A stretch of DNA of 64,000 nt from NCBI RefSeq assembly GCF_003351345.1, contig NZ_QQTO01000034.1:1-64000 (forward strand), read 5' to 3'. This document shows, piece after piece, positions 24,636 to 34,224 of this stretch. The translations under genes and the position numbers were made by a program. This stretch comes from Allobosea caraganae. GTDB taxonomy: Bacteria; Pseudomonadota; Alphaproteobacteria; Rhizobiales; Beijerinckiaceae. Positions within the stretch are counted from its first letter, which is position 1, and each line of letters begins with the position of its first letter. The notes under the pieces are model-generated. The model ran no database searches and was not told where the DNA came from. It saw nothing but the letters and a program-made list of their open reading frames with translations.

Positions 24636-26228
24636 ATGTCGAACCAATCAGCTACCGCCGCCCCGCAGGTCCCGTCTGCACCGGACAAGGCCAGCCTCTC
24701 CACCTGGATCGCGATCGTCGCCGGCGCCATCGGCGCCTTCATGGCGATCCTGAACATCCAGATCACCAACGCCTCGTTGCTCGACATCGAGGGCGGCATC
24801 GGCACCGGCGTCGACAACGGCGCCTGGATCTCGACCTCCTACCTGATCGGCGAGATCATCGTCATCCCGCTGACGAGCTATATGAGCCGGGTCTTCTCCT
24901 TCAAGCGCTACATCATCTGGAGCACGGTCGCCTTCGCGCTGTTCTCCATGGCCTGCGCCTTCGCCAGCTCGCTCGGCGAGATGATCGTGATGCGCGGCCT
25001 GCAGGGCTTCGCCGGCGGCGTGCTCATCCCGATGGCCTTCACCATGATCGCGACGCGCCTGCCGAAGTCGCAGCAGCCGGCGGGCCTTGCCATGTTCGCG
25101 CTGGCGGTCACCTTCGCGCCGGCGATCGGCCCGACCATCGGCGGCTATCTGACCGAGAACTACGGCTGGCAGACCATCTTCTTCATCAACACGCTGCCCA
25201 GCATCGCGATGGTCATCGCCCTCTACTTCACGTTGGAGAAGCAGCCGATGCAGCTCGGCCTGCTCAGGGAGGGCGACTGGGCCGGCATCGCCACGATGGC
25301 GATCGGCCTCTCGGCGCTGCAGACCCTGCTCGAGGAGGGCAACAAGGACGACTGGTTCCAGTCGCCCTTCATTGTCCGCCTGGCGGTGATCGCGGTCGTG
25401 TTCCTGACGGCGTTCATCTGGATCGAGCTCAAGGTCAAGAAGCCGCTCGTCGACCTCTCGCTGCTGAAGAACCGCAATTTCAGCGTCGGCACGATCTCGA
25501 ATGTCCTCGTCGGCTTCGGCCTGTTCGGCTCGGTCTACGTGCTGCCGCAATATCTCGGCCAGGTGCAGGGCTACAACGCCGAGCAGATCGGCATGGTGCT
25601 GGCCTGGACCGGCCTGCCGCAGCTCCTGCTGATCCCGCTCGTGCCGATGCTGATGAAGCGCTTCGACATCCGCTACATCACCTTCGTCGGCATCGCGCTC
25701 TTCGCCGCCTCGTGCTTCATGAACACCCACATGTCGCTGAACTATTCCGGCGACCAGCTGTTCTGGCCGAACGTCGTGCGCGCCGTCGGCCAGTCCCTGG
25801 TGCTGACGCCGCTGACAGCCATCGCGATGATGAGCATCCAGCCCAAGGACGCCGCCAACGCGTCGGGCCTGTTCAACATGCTCCGCAATCTCGGCGGCGC
25901 GGTCGGCACCGCGGCGCTGGGCACGATCATCACCAAGCGCGAGCAGTTCCACTCGAACATCATCGGCCAGGCGGTCAATCCCTTCCGCGACGAGGTGCGC
26001 GCCCGCCTCGCGCAGATGACGAACTACTTCATGGCGCATGGCGTCTCCGACCCTGCGACCGCCCAGCACCAGGCTGCCATCGCGCTCGGCCAGACGGTGA
26101 AGCGCCAGGCATTGGTCATGGGCTTCAGCGACACCTTCGCGATCATCGGCATCGTCCTGGCGATCGCGGCCGTCGCGGTCCTGTTCGCCCGGAAGGGGCA
26201 GGGCGGCAGCGCGGCGCCCGCGCATTGA
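24636..26228 (+). CDS. emrB: DHA2 family MFS multidrug efflux transporter (EmrB type)
   Basis: This 530-residue 14-helix major facilitator exports drugs or toxic compounds by proton antiport. DHA2-type features include LNIQITNASLLDIEGG in helix 1, the motif C-like segment FAPAIGPTIGGYLTENYGWQ near residue 165, and NWxxI-type STSYLIGEI. It follows the adaptor gene by 31 bp. With the adaptor it forms a tripartite EmrAB-TolC-like pump. Confidence 0.93.
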   Translation: MSNQSATAAPQVPSAPDKASLSTWIAIVAGAIGAFMAILNIQITNASLLDIEGGIGTGVDNGAWISTSYLIGEIIVIPLTSYMSRVFSFKRYIIWSTVAFALFSMACAFASSLGEMIVMRGLQGFAGGVLIPMAFTMIATRLPKSQQPAGLAMFALAVTFAPAIGPTIGGYLTENYGWQTIFFINTLPSIAMVIALYFTLEKQPMQLGLLREGDWAGIATMAIGLSALQTLLEEGNKDDWFQSPFIVRLAVIAVVFLTAFIWIELKVKKPLVDLSLLKNRNFSVGTISNVLVGFGLFGSVYVLPQYLGQVQGYNAEQIGMVLAWTGLPQLLLIPLVPMLMKRFDIRYITFVGIALFAASCFMNTHMSLNYSGDQLFWPNVVRAVGQSLVLTPLTAIAMMSIQPKDAANASGLFNMLRNLGGAVGTAALGTIITKREQFHSNIIGQAVNPFRDEVRARLAQMTNYFMAHGVSDPATAQHQAAIALGQTVKRQALVMGFSDTFAIIGIVLAIAAVAVLFARKGQGGSAAPAH

Positions 26229-26610
26229 CGTAATCGCGGCAGCGACGCCTGGCAGAACGCAGTTGACCAGGCGTAGCGGCGGATCGCGAACGGCCGTCCA
26301 CAGTTGAGCGTGAATCGCGCCGGCGGCGTGCGCGCAACGAGAAGACATCGCCCCCGCCTTCTGAAACAAGCCCGGTCTTCAATGGCATCTTGCCGCCGTG
26401 CCCATGGTACCGCGGTCGAGCTTGGCGGGGGTATTGTCAGCTCGAAGCCTTCGTCTTCCTCGACCACGGCATCACGCGTGCGACCTCGATCGGCGCGAGT
26501 CCGGCCTGGCGCCCGTTCGAACGCGTTTCGGCCAACCGGCACGAATCCGGGCTTTATTTCCGGCTCACCTTACGCAAGAGCATCTGAGCCACTTTCATCA
26601 GGACAAGACC
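26229..26610. other. Intergenic stretch without a supported gene
   Basis: About 380 bp separate the efflux pump from the SapC-like gene. Near its start, a stem of ACGCCTGG and CCAGGCGT (26245-26274) could end the efflux transcript, although no T-run follows. Short frames on both strands have no family character. No repeat family of this window is present. Confidence 0.5.
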
Positions 26611-27333
26611 ATGGCCCCTTTGCCGCTTTTCTATTCCAGCATCATCGTGCTCGATCGCAACACGCATCGCGAATCCCGGCTCGCCCCGGTCGAGAAGCCC
26701 TACGCCTTCGCCGCCAGCACCCATGTCCTGCCGGCGCTGGTGGCGGAGTTCGCAGTCGGCTGCCGCGACATGCCGATCCTGTTCCTGGAGGAGCCGGCCG
26801 GCATCTCGCCGCTGTTCATGGTCGGCATGCGCTCCGCCGAAAGCTGCTTCGTCGATGCCGACGGCCGTTGGCGCGGACAGCATCCGCCGGCCTATTTGCG
26901 GCGCTACCCGTTCATCGGCGGCGAGGTCTCGGCGCAGCAGCAGGTCATCTGCATCGATGGCGGCTATGCCGGGCTGCAGGACAAGGAGGGCGAGCGCCTC
27001 TTCACCGAAGCGGGCGAGCCGGGGGATGCGCTGCAGCGCATCATCACCTTCGTCGGCGAATATGCCGATGCGGCAAAGGTGACGGCTGCCTTCACGGCCG
27101 AGCTCAAGGCCCTGGACCTGCTCCAGACCATCAATATCGAGATCCGCTCGCCGGATGGCGCGAGCTCGAACTTCTCCGGCTTCGCCGCCGTCAGCGAGGA
27201 GCGGTTCAACGCGCTCTCCGACGAGGCGCTGCTCGAGCTCAAGCGCAAGGGCTACCTCGCGCCGATCTACGCCCACCTGATCAGCCTGGCGAATTTCGCC
27301 CTGCTCGGCGAGCGGGCGGCGACCCGAGCCTGA
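26611..27333 (+). CDS. SapC family protein
   Basis: This 240-residue protein matches the SapC-like family (SapC was named from the Caulobacter S-layer locus). Typical parts are an N-terminal FYSSIIVLDRNTHRESRL segment, ILFLEEPAGISPLFMVG, LRRYPFIGG and a C-terminal LAPIYAHLISLANF. It has no signal peptide. Family members occur beside tryptophan halogenases or TonB receptors in other bacteria, but not here. Function not established. Confidence 0.8.
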   Translation: MAPLPLFYSSIIVLDRNTHRESRLAPVEKPYAFAASTHVLPALVAEFAVGCRDMPILFLEEPAGISPLFMVGMRSAESCFVDADGRWRGQHPPAYLRRYPFIGGEVSAQQQVICIDGGYAGLQDKEGERLFTEAGEPGDALQRIITFVGEYADAAKVTAAFTAELKALDLLQTINIEIRSPDGASSNFSGFAAVSEERFNALSDEALLELKRKGYLAPIYAHLISLANFALLGERAATRA

Positions 27334-27443
27334 TCCGTTAGCCGGCAGGCCGGGGCGCGGGCGGCTCAACCACGGCGGGAGGCCCTGCCCGCGCCATCGG
27401 CACGAAGCTTGCTAGGTAAGGACCACGCCATCTGGAGGGTCCT

Positions 27444-29051
27444 ATGCGTCGCTCGTTTCTGAAAACCGCTTTCGTGCTTGCCATCCTGCCCGCCCTGCAC
27501 GGTGCCGCCTGGGCGCAAGGCACGCTGCGGATCGGAATGACGGCCTCCGACATCCCGCTCACCACTGGCCAGACCGACAATGGCGGCGAGGGCATGCGCT
27601 TCATGGGCTATACGGTCTATGACGCGCTGATCAACTGGGACCTCTCGAGCGCGACCAAGCCCTCCGACCTCGTGCCCGGCCTGGCCCTGAGCTGGGGGCT
27701 CGACCCGGCTGATGCGGCCAAGACCAAATGGGTCTTCAAGCTCCGCCCCGACGTCAAGTTCCATGACGGCTCGGCCTTCACGGCCGACTCCGTGGTCTGG
27801 AACCTCGACAAGCTCCTGAAGAACGACGCGCCGCAATTCGACCAGCGTCAGTCGGCGCAGGGCAAGTCGCGCATTCCCGCGGTCGCCTCCTATCGCGCCG
27901 TCGACCCGATGACGCTGGAGATCGTCACCAAGTCGCCGGACGCGACGCTGCCCTACCAGCTCGCATGGATCCTGATGTCCTCGCCGGCCAATTGGGAGAA
28001 GCAGGGCAAGAGCTGGGACAACGTCGCCAAGGCGCCCTCCGGCACAGGGCCGTGGAAACTGACCAGCTTCGTGCCACGCGAGCGCGCCGAGATGGTCCCC
28101 AATCCCGATTACTGGGACAAGCCGCGGGTGCCCAAGCTCGACAAGCTCGTGCTGATCCCGCTGCCCGAGGCCAACGCCCGCGTCGCCGCCCTGCGCTCCG
28201 GCCAGGTCGACTGGATCGAGGCTCCCGCTCCCGACGCTGCCAAGTCGCTGACCGATGCCGGTTTCAAGATCGTCATGAATGCCTACCCGCATAACTGGAC
28301 CTGGCATCTCTCGCGGGTCGAGGGCTCGCCCTGGAACGACATCCGCATCCGCAAGGCCGCCAACCTCGCCGTCGACCGCGACGGCATGAAGGAGCTGCTG
28401 GCGGGGATGATGATCCCGGCCGAGGGCTTCTACCCGCCCGGCCACCAATGGTTCGGCAAGCCCAAGTTCAAGCTCGAATACAAGCCGGAAGAGGCCAAGA
28501 AGCTGATGAAGGAAGCCGGCTATACGCCGGAGAAGCCGCTCGTCACCAAAATCCTGATCTCGCCCTCCGGCTCCGGCCAGATGCAGCCGCTGCCGATGAA
28601 CGAGCTGGTGCAGCAGAACCTCGCCGATATCGGCATCAAGATCGACTTCGAGGTGGTCGAGTGGAACCAGCTCATCAACATCTGGCGGGCCGGCGCCAAG
28701 GACCCGAGCGCGCGCGGCGCCACCGGCATGAACTACACCTACTTCATCCAGGACCCGTTCACCGGCTTCATCCGCCACCTGCAATGCGATCTCGCGCCGC
28801 CGGCCGGCACCAACTGGGGCTATTACTGCGATCCGGAGATGGACAAGCTCTTCGGCGAGGTCCGCAACACTTTCGATCCGAAGGCGCAGACCGCCATCCT
28901 TGAGAAGATCCACGAGAAATACGTCGACGACGCGCTCTTCCTGATGGTGACGCATGACGTCAACCCGCGCGCCATGAGCGCCAAGGTGAAGGGCTTCGTC
29001 CAGGCCCAGAACTGGTTCCAGGACTTCTCGCCGATCTCGATGGACAAGTGA
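27444..29051 (+). CDS. Peptide/nickel-type ABC transporter substrate-binding protein
   Basis: This 535-residue periplasmic binding protein of the DppA/OppA class has a Sec signal (RRSFLKTAFVLAILPALHGAAWA, cleavage near residue 25). The body shows the family marks KPSDLVPGLALSWGL, LRPDVKFHDGSAFTADSVVW and GTGPWKLTSF. It heads a five-gene operon with two permeases and two ATPases. The ligand may be a peptide, but the class also binds opines, sugars and other solutes. Confidence 0.93.
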   Translation: MRRSFLKTAFVLAILPALHGAAWAQGTLRIGMTASDIPLTTGQTDNGGEGMRFMGYTVYDALINWDLSSATKPSDLVPGLALSWGLDPADAAKTKWVFKLRPDVKFHDGSAFTADSVVWNLDKLLKNDAPQFDQRQSAQGKSRIPAVASYRAVDPMTLEIVTKSPDATLPYQLAWILMSSPANWEKQGKSWDNVAKAPSGTGPWKLTSFVPRERAEMVPNPDYWDKPRVPKLDKLVLIPLPEANARVAALRSGQVDWIEAPAPDAAKSLTDAGFKIVMNAYPHNWTWHLSRVEGSPWNDIRIRKAANLAVDRDGMKELLAGMMIPAEGFYPPGHQWFGKPKFKLEYKPEEAKKLMKEAGYTPEKPLVTKILISPSGSGQMQPLPMNELVQQNLADIGIKIDFEVVEWNQLINIWRAGAKDPSARGATGMNYTYFIQDPFTGFIRHLQCDLAPPAGTNWGYYCDPEMDKLFGEVRNTFDPKAQTAILEKIHEKYVDDALFLMVTHDVNPRAMSAKVKGFVQAQNWFQDFSPISMDK

Positions 29052-29061
29052 GAGAGCAGTA

Positions 29062-29085
29062 GCGCGGCCGCTTTCGCGGCTGCGC
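29062..29085 (+). other. Intercistronic stem-loop
   Basis: GCGCGGCCGC-TTTC-GCGGCTGCGC forms a nearly perfect 10-bp stem between the binding-protein and permease genes, with no T-run. Such structures often stabilise the upstream binding-protein mRNA and cut expression of the rest of the operon. Confidence 0.6.
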
Positions 29086-29106
29086 CTTCCCTCCGGAGGC
29101 TCACCC

Positions 29107-30060
29107 TTGCTTCTCTACGCTCTGCAGCGCCTCGTTTACGTCCTGCCGGTCGCGTTCGGCGTCAGCATCGTCTGCTTCATGCTCGTGCATCTGGCGCCGG
29201 GCGATCCGCTGACCGCGATCATGCCGATCGACGCCACGGCCGCGCAGCAGGCCGAGATGCGCGCCGCCTACGGCTTCGACAAGCCGCTGCCGGTGCAGTA
29301 CGGGCTCTGGCTCTGGAAGGTCTTCCATGGTGATCTCGGCAACTCGATCGCGTCCGGCCGCCCCGTCGTCTCCGAGGTCGGCCGCGCCGTCGGCAACTCG
29401 CTGATCCTGGCCTCGCTGGCGACGCTGATCGGCTTCGGCTTCGGCACCTTCTTCGGCTTCGTCGCCGGCTATTTCCGCGGCAGCCTGCTCGACCGGCTCG
29501 CCTCTCTCGTCTCGATCCTCGGCGTCAGCGTGCCGCATTACTGGCTCGGCATGGTGATGGTGATCGTCTTCTCGGCGCTGCTCGGCTGGCTGCCCTCGAC
29601 CGGGGCGGGGCCGGGCGGCTCGGGCGCATGGCGGCCCGATCTTGAGCATCTGCGCTACATCATCCTGCCGGCGATCACGATGTCGGCGATCCCGATGGGC
29701 ATCATCTCGCGCACGGTGCGCGCGCTCGTCGCCGACATCCTCTCGCAGGAATTCGTCCAGGCGCTCCGGGCCAAGGGCATGGGCGAGTGGGACGTGTTCA
29801 AGCACGTCGTGCGCAACGCCGCGCCGACCGCTCTCGCCGTGATGGGTCTCCAGCTCGGCTACCTCTTGGGCGGCTCGATCCTGATCGAGACCGTGTTCGC
29901 CTGGCCCGGCACCGGCTTCCTGCTCAACACCGCGATCTTCCAGCGCGACCTGCCGCTCTTGCAGGGCACCATCCTCGTGCTGGCGCTGTTCTTCGTCGGC
30001 CTCAACCTCATCGTCGACGTGCTCCAGACCACGCTCGACCCGCGCATCCAGCGAGGCTGA
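29107..30060 (+). CDS. Peptide-type ABC transporter permease (DppB/OppB)
   Basis: This 317-residue inner-membrane permease starts at a TTG (29107), preceded at good distance by GGAGG; no suitable ATG exists. It has about six helices, the family opening LQRLVYVLPVAFGVSIVCFMLVHLAPGDP, and the EAA loop QALRAKGMGEWDVFKHVVRNA. It ends FVGLNLIVDVLQTTLDPRIQ, a DppB hallmark. It is followed after 4 bp by the partner permease. Confidence 0.94.
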   Translation: MLLYALQRLVYVLPVAFGVSIVCFMLVHLAPGDPLTAIMPIDATAAQQAEMRAAYGFDKPLPVQYGLWLWKVFHGDLGNSIASGRPVVSEVGRAVGNSLILASLATLIGFGFGTFFGFVAGYFRGSLLDRLASLVSILGVSVPHYWLGMVMVIVFSALLGWLPSTGAGPGGSGAWRPDLEHLRYIILPAITMSAIPMGIISRTVRALVADILSQEFVQALRAKGMGEWDVFKHVVRNAAPTALAVMGLQLGYLLGGSILIETVFAWPGTGFLLNTAIFQRDLPLLQGTILVLALFFVGLNLIVDVLQTTLDPRIQRG

Positions 30061-30064
30061 CGGA

Positions 30065-30952
30065 ATGACCGCTATCGACGCCGGAGCGATCGTCGTTGTC
30101 ACGCCCGTCAGGAGCGAGGGCTACTGGACGAGCGTGCGCCGCCGGCTGGTGCGCGATCCCGTCGCGATGTTCGCGCTCGCCGTCATCCTGCTGATCGTGC
30201 TCGCCGCGATCTTCGCGCCCTATATCGCGCCCGCCGACCCGTTCCGCGGCTCGATGGTGCGGCGTCTCCGCCCGATCGGCACGCCGGGCTACCCTCTCGG
30301 CACCGACGAGCTCGGCCGCGACCTCCTTACCCGCCTGATCTATGGCGGAAGGCTTTCGCTCTTCATGGGCGTGACGCCGGTCATCTTCGCCTTCGTCGTC
30401 GGCTCCAGCATCGGCATCTTCGCGGCCTATGTCGGCGGCTGGGTCAATACGGTGGTGATGCGCGTCATCGACGTGTTCTTCGCCTTCCCCTCGGTGCTGC
30501 TGGCGATTGCGCTCTCCGGCGCGCTCGGCGCCGGCATCCTCAACTCGATCGTCTCGCTCACCGTGGTCTTCGTGCCGCAGATCGCGCGCATCGCGGAATC
30601 GGTCACGACCCAGACCCGCAACCGCGACTTCGTCGAGGCCGCGCGCATCTCCGGCGCGAGCACCCTGACCATCGTGCGGGTGCATGTACTCGGCAACGTG
30701 CTCGGGCCAATCTTCGTCTACTCGACCAGCCTGATCAGCGTCTCGATGATCCTCTCCTCCGGCCTGTCCTTCCTCGGCCTCGGCGTGAAGCCGCCCGAGC
30801 CGGAATGGGGCCTGATGCTCAACACCTTGCGCACCGCGATCTATTCGCAGCCGCTGGTCGCGGCCCTGCCGGGCGCGATGATCTTCATCACCTCGATCTC
30901 GTTCAACCTGTTCTCGGATGGCTTGCGCGGCGCGATGGAGGTGCGGCAATGA
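30065..30952 (+). CDS. Peptide-type ABC transporter permease (DppC/OppC)
   Basis: This 295-residue permease shows the DppC marks AIFAPYIAPADPF, GTDELGRDLLTRLIYGGR and EAARISGASTLTIVRVHVLGN (EAA loop), and ends in FNLFSDGLRGAM. It has six predicted helices. Its stop overlaps the first ATPase start as ATGA, so the genes are translationally coupled. Confidence 0.94.
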   Translation: MTAIDAGAIVVVTPVRSEGYWTSVRRRLVRDPVAMFALAVILLIVLAAIFAPYIAPADPFRGSMVRRLRPIGTPGYPLGTDELGRDLLTRLIYGGRLSLFMGVTPVIFAFVVGSSIGIFAAYVGGWVNTVVMRVIDVFFAFPSVLLAIALSGALGAGILNSIVSLTVVFVPQIARIAESVTTQTRNRDFVEAARISGASTLTIVRVHVLGNVLGPIFVYSTSLISVSMILSSGLSFLGLGVKPPEPEWGLMLNTLRTAIYSQPLVAALPGAMIFITSISFNLFSDGLRGAMEVRQ

Positions 30953-31986
30953 GCGCGGTCGCGAACGACCCGCGCGATCGCGGCGGCGCCGGCACGCCGT
31001 TGCTTGATGTGCGCGGGCTGGTCAAGCATTTCGGCGGCAAAGGCGGGCTGTTCGGCCGCACTGGCAGCGTCGTCCGCGCCGTCGATGGCATCGACTTCTC
31101 CGTCGCCAAGGGCGAGACGCTTGGCATCGTCGGCGAATCCGGCTGCGGCAAGTCGACCACGGCCCGGCTGGTCATGCAGATCATCAAGCCCGACGCCGGC
31201 GACATCCTGTTCGACGGCGAGGCGGTCGGCTCGGCCGCGCTCGACCTGAAAGCCTTCCGCCGCCAGGTCCAGATGGTCTTCCAGGACAGCTACGCCTCGC
31301 TCAATCCGCGTCTGACCGTCGAGGACACCGTCGCCTTCGGCCCGCGCATCCACGGCGCCTCGGCGGCCGCCTCGATCGCCACGGCGCATGACCTGCTCCA
31401 CCGCGTCGGGCTGGAGCCGCGCCGCTTTGCCGGGCGCTATCCGCACGAGATCTCCGGCGGCCAGCGCCAGCGCGTCAACATCGCCCGCGCGCTCTCGCTC
31501 GAGCCGCGCCTGCTCATCCTCGACGAGGCTGTCTCGGCGCTCGACAAGTCGGTCGAGGCGCAGGTGCTCAACCTGCTGCTCGACCTCAAGCGCGATTTCG
31601 GCCTAACCTACATGTTCATCACCCACGACCTCAACGTCGTGCGCTTCATGTCGGACCGGATCATGGTGATGTATCTCGGCAAGGTCGCCGAGGTCGGGCC
31701 GTCCGAGCCGATCTTCGAAAAGCCGGGCCACCCCTATACTGCGGCGCTGCTCTCCTCGATGCCGTCGATGGACCCGGACAACCTCACGCAGGAAGCGCCG
31801 CTGACCGGCGACCCGCCGAACCCGATCAACCCGCCGAGCGGCTGCCGCTTCCATCCGCGCTGCAAGATGGCCTCGACCCTGTGCAGCCATGCCGAGCCCG
31901 AATTGGCGGAGGCCAGCCCGCTTCACCTTGCGGCCTGCCATCTCGTCGATCCGCAATCCGGCCATCCGAGGTTAGCTGCGGCATGA
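30949..31986 (+). CDS. Peptide-type ABC transporter ATP-binding protein (DppF/OppF type)
   Basis: This 345-residue ATPase has Walker A GESGCGKST near 58, signature ISGGQRQRVNIARAL, Walker B LLILDEAVSALDKS and the switch His in FITHDLNVVR. The C-terminal oligopeptide/dipeptide extension has the clustered cysteines (SGCRFHPRC...ASTLCS) that bind an iron-sulfur cluster in some DppD/F homologs. The start at 30949 overlaps the permease stop, and the stop overlaps the next ATG. Confidence 0.94.
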   Translation: MSAVANDPRDRGGAGTPLLDVRGLVKHFGGKGGLFGRTGSVVRAVDGIDFSVAKGETLGIVGESGCGKSTTARLVMQIIKPDAGDILFDGEAVGSAALDLKAFRRQVQMVFQDSYASLNPRLTVEDTVAFGPRIHGASAAASIATAHDLLHRVGLEPRRFAGRYPHEISGGQRQRVNIARALSLEPRLLILDEAVSALDKSVEAQVLNLLLDLKRDFGLTYMFITHDLNVVRFMSDRIMVMYLGKVAEVGPSEPIFEKPGHPYTAALLSSMPSMDPDNLTQEAPLTGDPPNPINPPSGCRFHPRCKMASTLCSHAEPELAEASPLHLAACHLVDPQSGHPRLAAA

Positions 31987-32993
31987 ACAGCACATCGGCT
32001 CCCATCGTCGAGGCCAGGAACCTCACCGTCGATTTCGCGGCCGGCCGCGGCATGATCCGCGCCGTCTGCGGCGTCGACCTCTCGCTGAAGCCGGGCGAGA
32101 CCCTGGCCCTGCTCGGCGAATCCGGCTCCGGCAAGAGCGTCACCCTGCGCGCGCTGATGCGGCTGCACCCCAAGTCCGCGAAGATCGGCGGCACCATTCA
32201 GGTTGACGGCGAGGACGTGCTGGCGCTCTCGCCCTCGGCGTTGCGGGCCTATCGCGGCAAGACCGTCTCGATGATCTTCCAGGATCCCGGCCTCGCCTTC
32301 GACCCGGTCTACCGCATCGGTGACCAGATCGCCGAGACGGTGATGCGCCACGAGGGCGTCTCGCGGGCGGAGGGCCGCAAGCGCGGGCTCGAATTGTTCG
32401 AGCGCGTCCGCATCCCCTCGCCGGAGCGCCGGCTCGACAATTTCCCGCACGAGATGTCCGGCGGCATGCGCCAGCGCGCCATGATCGCGCTCGCGCTCGC
32501 CTGTCGGCCCAAGGTCCTGCTGGCGGACGAGCCGACGACTGCGCTCGACGCCACCGTGCAGATCCAGGTCCTCCTGCTCCTGCGCGAATTGCAGCGCGAG
32601 TTCGGCCTCGCCATCGTCTTCGTCACCCATGACATCGGCGTCGCCGTCGAGATCGCCGACCGGATCGCGGTGATGTATGCCGGCCGCATCGTCGAGAGCG
32701 GCGCCTGCCGGGACGTCATCCGCAACCCCTCGCACCCCTATACGCGCGGCCTGCTCGCCTCCCGCGCCCATGGCACACTCGGCAAGGACGAGCGGCTTCA
32801 CGCCATTCCCGGCTCGCCGCCCGACCTTTCCGCCCCACCGCCCGGCTGCGCCTTCGGCCCGCGCTGCGACAACTTCATCGAGACCTGCGCGGCCGACGTG
32901 CCGCCCGAGGTCACGGTCACGACCGGACACATGGCGCGCTGCTTCCGCCTCGGTGCTTTGGCAGAGCAGGCCGAGCCACTCGCGGCTGAATAG
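31983..32993 (+). CDS. Peptide-type ABC transporter ATP-binding protein (DppD/OppD type)
   Basis: This 336-residue ATPase is the second of the pair. It has Walker A GESGSGKSV near 42, signature MSGGMRQRAMIALAL, Walker B VLLADEPTTALDAT, a switch His in VTHDIGVAVE, and the oligo-dipeptide C-terminal region with cysteines (PGCAFGPRCDNFIETC). The order here is F type before D type. Start fixed by ATGA overlap with the preceding stop. Confidence 0.94.
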   Translation: MNSTSAPIVEARNLTVDFAAGRGMIRAVCGVDLSLKPGETLALLGESGSGKSVTLRALMRLHPKSAKIGGTIQVDGEDVLALSPSALRAYRGKTVSMIFQDPGLAFDPVYRIGDQIAETVMRHEGVSRAEGRKRGLELFERVRIPSPERRLDNFPHEMSGGMRQRAMIALALACRPKVLLADEPTTALDATVQIQVLLLLRELQREFGLAIVFVTHDIGVAVEIADRIAVMYAGRIVESGACRDVIRNPSHPYTRGLLASRAHGTLGKDERLHAIPGSPPDLSAPPPGCAFGPRCDNFIETCAADVPPEVTVTTGHMARCFRLGALAEQAEPLAAE

Positions 32994-33022
32994 GCTCGGC
33001 TGGGACGTTCCAAACTTCTCCG

Positions 33023-33202
33023 CGTCATCCCGGACAAGCGGCCTATTCCCGTCATGGTCGGCCTTGTGCCGACCATCCATGTCTTCGGTCCTTCCGGGTG
33101 GCGTTCAAGACGTGGATGCTCGGCACAAGCCCGAGCATGACGGAGAGGGCGGTGCCTTGCGATGGATCCTGGAATTCCGCTGCGCTTCATCCGGGATGAC
33201 GG
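33023..33202. repeat. Palindromic repeat, family D, interrupted by a family C copy
   Basis: The outer arms CGTCATCCCGGACAAGCGG and CCGGGATGACGG match the family D element at 57244-57349, including an internal GCGATGGATCC segment. Between the arms sits a complete family C repeat (33050-33143), so one mobile repeat seems to have entered another. Confidence 0.7.
33050..33143. repeat. Dispersed palindromic repeat, family C, copy 1
   Basis: About 94 bp starting CGTCATGGTCGGCCTTGTGC and ending GAGCATGACGG. The parts GGCGTTCAAGACGTGGATGC and GCCGACCATCCA(T/C)GTCTT are conserved in three copies (also 38182-38275 and 42708-42801). Inner arms are complementary (CATCCATGTCTT/AAGACGTGGATG). Confidence 0.9.
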
Positions 33203-33218
33203 CGAACGTTTGCGCGTC

Positions 33219-34127
33219 CTATCCCCGCATCGCTTCGAACAGCTCCGCCTCCTCGCGCAACCAGGTAACCAGCGCATCGAAACCTGGCCGGTGCTCCGTC
33301 GCCACGCTCAGCGTCAGCCAGCAGCCGGCGCCGCTCTCGAAGCCGAGCCCGAGCGGATTGACCAGCGCGCCCGAGGCCAGTTCCTCCGCCACGAAGCAGC
33401 GCGGTGTCAGCGCGACGCCGAGCCCCGCGACCGCCGCCCGGATGATCACCGAGTAATAGCCGTAGCGCACGGTATGGGCCGGCACCGCGCCGCGCAGGCC
33501 GTGCGTCTCGGTGAACTCGGCCCAGAAGGCGGGCATCTGGAAATGCTGCAGCAGGGTCATCTTCTGGATGTCGGCGGCGCGCGCGAACCCGCCCATGCGC
33601 TCGAGCAAAGATGGAGCCGCCACCAGCGCGACCTGCTTGCCGAACAGGTAGTGCGCCTCGCGCTCCGGCCACGGCCCGGTGCCGTGGACGATGTCGATAT
33701 CCGGCTCCTCGGTCTCGTTCTCGCTGACGAAGTTGGTGAACTGCACGTCGATCTCCGGATGCGCCTGCGCGAAGGCTGGAAACCGCTCCATCAGCCAGCG
33801 CTCGCCGACGATGGCGAGCATGTGCAGCCGGATCGGCCGACCCAGTGCCGCCCGCTCGGCCAGGCGGCGCGCGCCGCGCTCCATCTGCTCGATCGCCGCA
33901 TCGGCATAGGGCCGGTAGATCAGCCCGGCCTCGGTCAGCTTCAGGCCCGAGGGACCGCGCTCGAACAGGGCCGTCGCCAGATGCTCTTCAAGGGTCTGGA
34001 TCTGCTTGGAGACCGCGCTCTGCGTCAGGTTCACGGCCGTCGCCGCGCGTGCGGTCGAGCCATGCTCGGCGACGGCGAGGAAGACCCGAAGCGCCGTGGT
34101 CGATGGCGGGAGGCGGCTGCCGGCCAA
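33219..34127 (-). CDS. LysR family transcriptional regulator (GcvA-like)
   Basis: This is a 302-residue regulator with HTH in the first 65 residues (LRVFLAVAEHGSTARAATAV, NLTQSAVSKQIQTLEEHL) and a GcvA-type effector domain. The start appears to be a TTG (34125-34127) with AAGGA 8 bp upstream; no ATG gives the expected N-terminus. It is divergent from the ArgH-family lyase gene. The 97-bp gap contains ATCGTTT (34160) and its complement AAACGAT (34205), so it probably controls the lyase-transporter operon. Confidence 0.85.
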   Translation of the reverse strand: MAGSRLPPSTTALRVFLAVAEHGSTARAATAVNLTQSAVSKQIQTLEEHLATALFERGPSGLKLTEAGLIYRPYADAAIEQMERGARRLAERAALGRPIRLHMLAIVGERWLMERFPAFAQAHPEIDVQFTNFVSENETEEPDIDIVHGTGPWPEREAHYLFGKQVALVAAPSLLERMGGFARAADIQKMTLLQHFQMPAFWAEFTETHGLRGAVPAHTVRYGYYSVIIRAAVAGLGVALTPRCFVAEELASGALVNPLGLGFESGAGCWLTLSVATEHRPGFDALVTWLREEAELFEAMRG

Positions 34128-34224
34128 ATAGCTATTCCTTTTTCGACTACCCCTCGGAGATCGTTTCGTTTGCTGGCTCCCTGGTCAAGGGGCAGTGTTT
34201 CTCCAAACGATAATGGGGCGGCCT

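Noticed and set aside
24648..26369. Minus-strand frame of 573 codons across the EmrB-type gene
   Set aside because: It is antisense to a clear 14-helix transporter; its product is His/Arg/Asp-rich with no family features.
26390..26587. Plus-strand 65-codon frame before the SapC-like gene
   Set aside because: No ribosome site or family resemblance; probably chance in a 380-bp gap.
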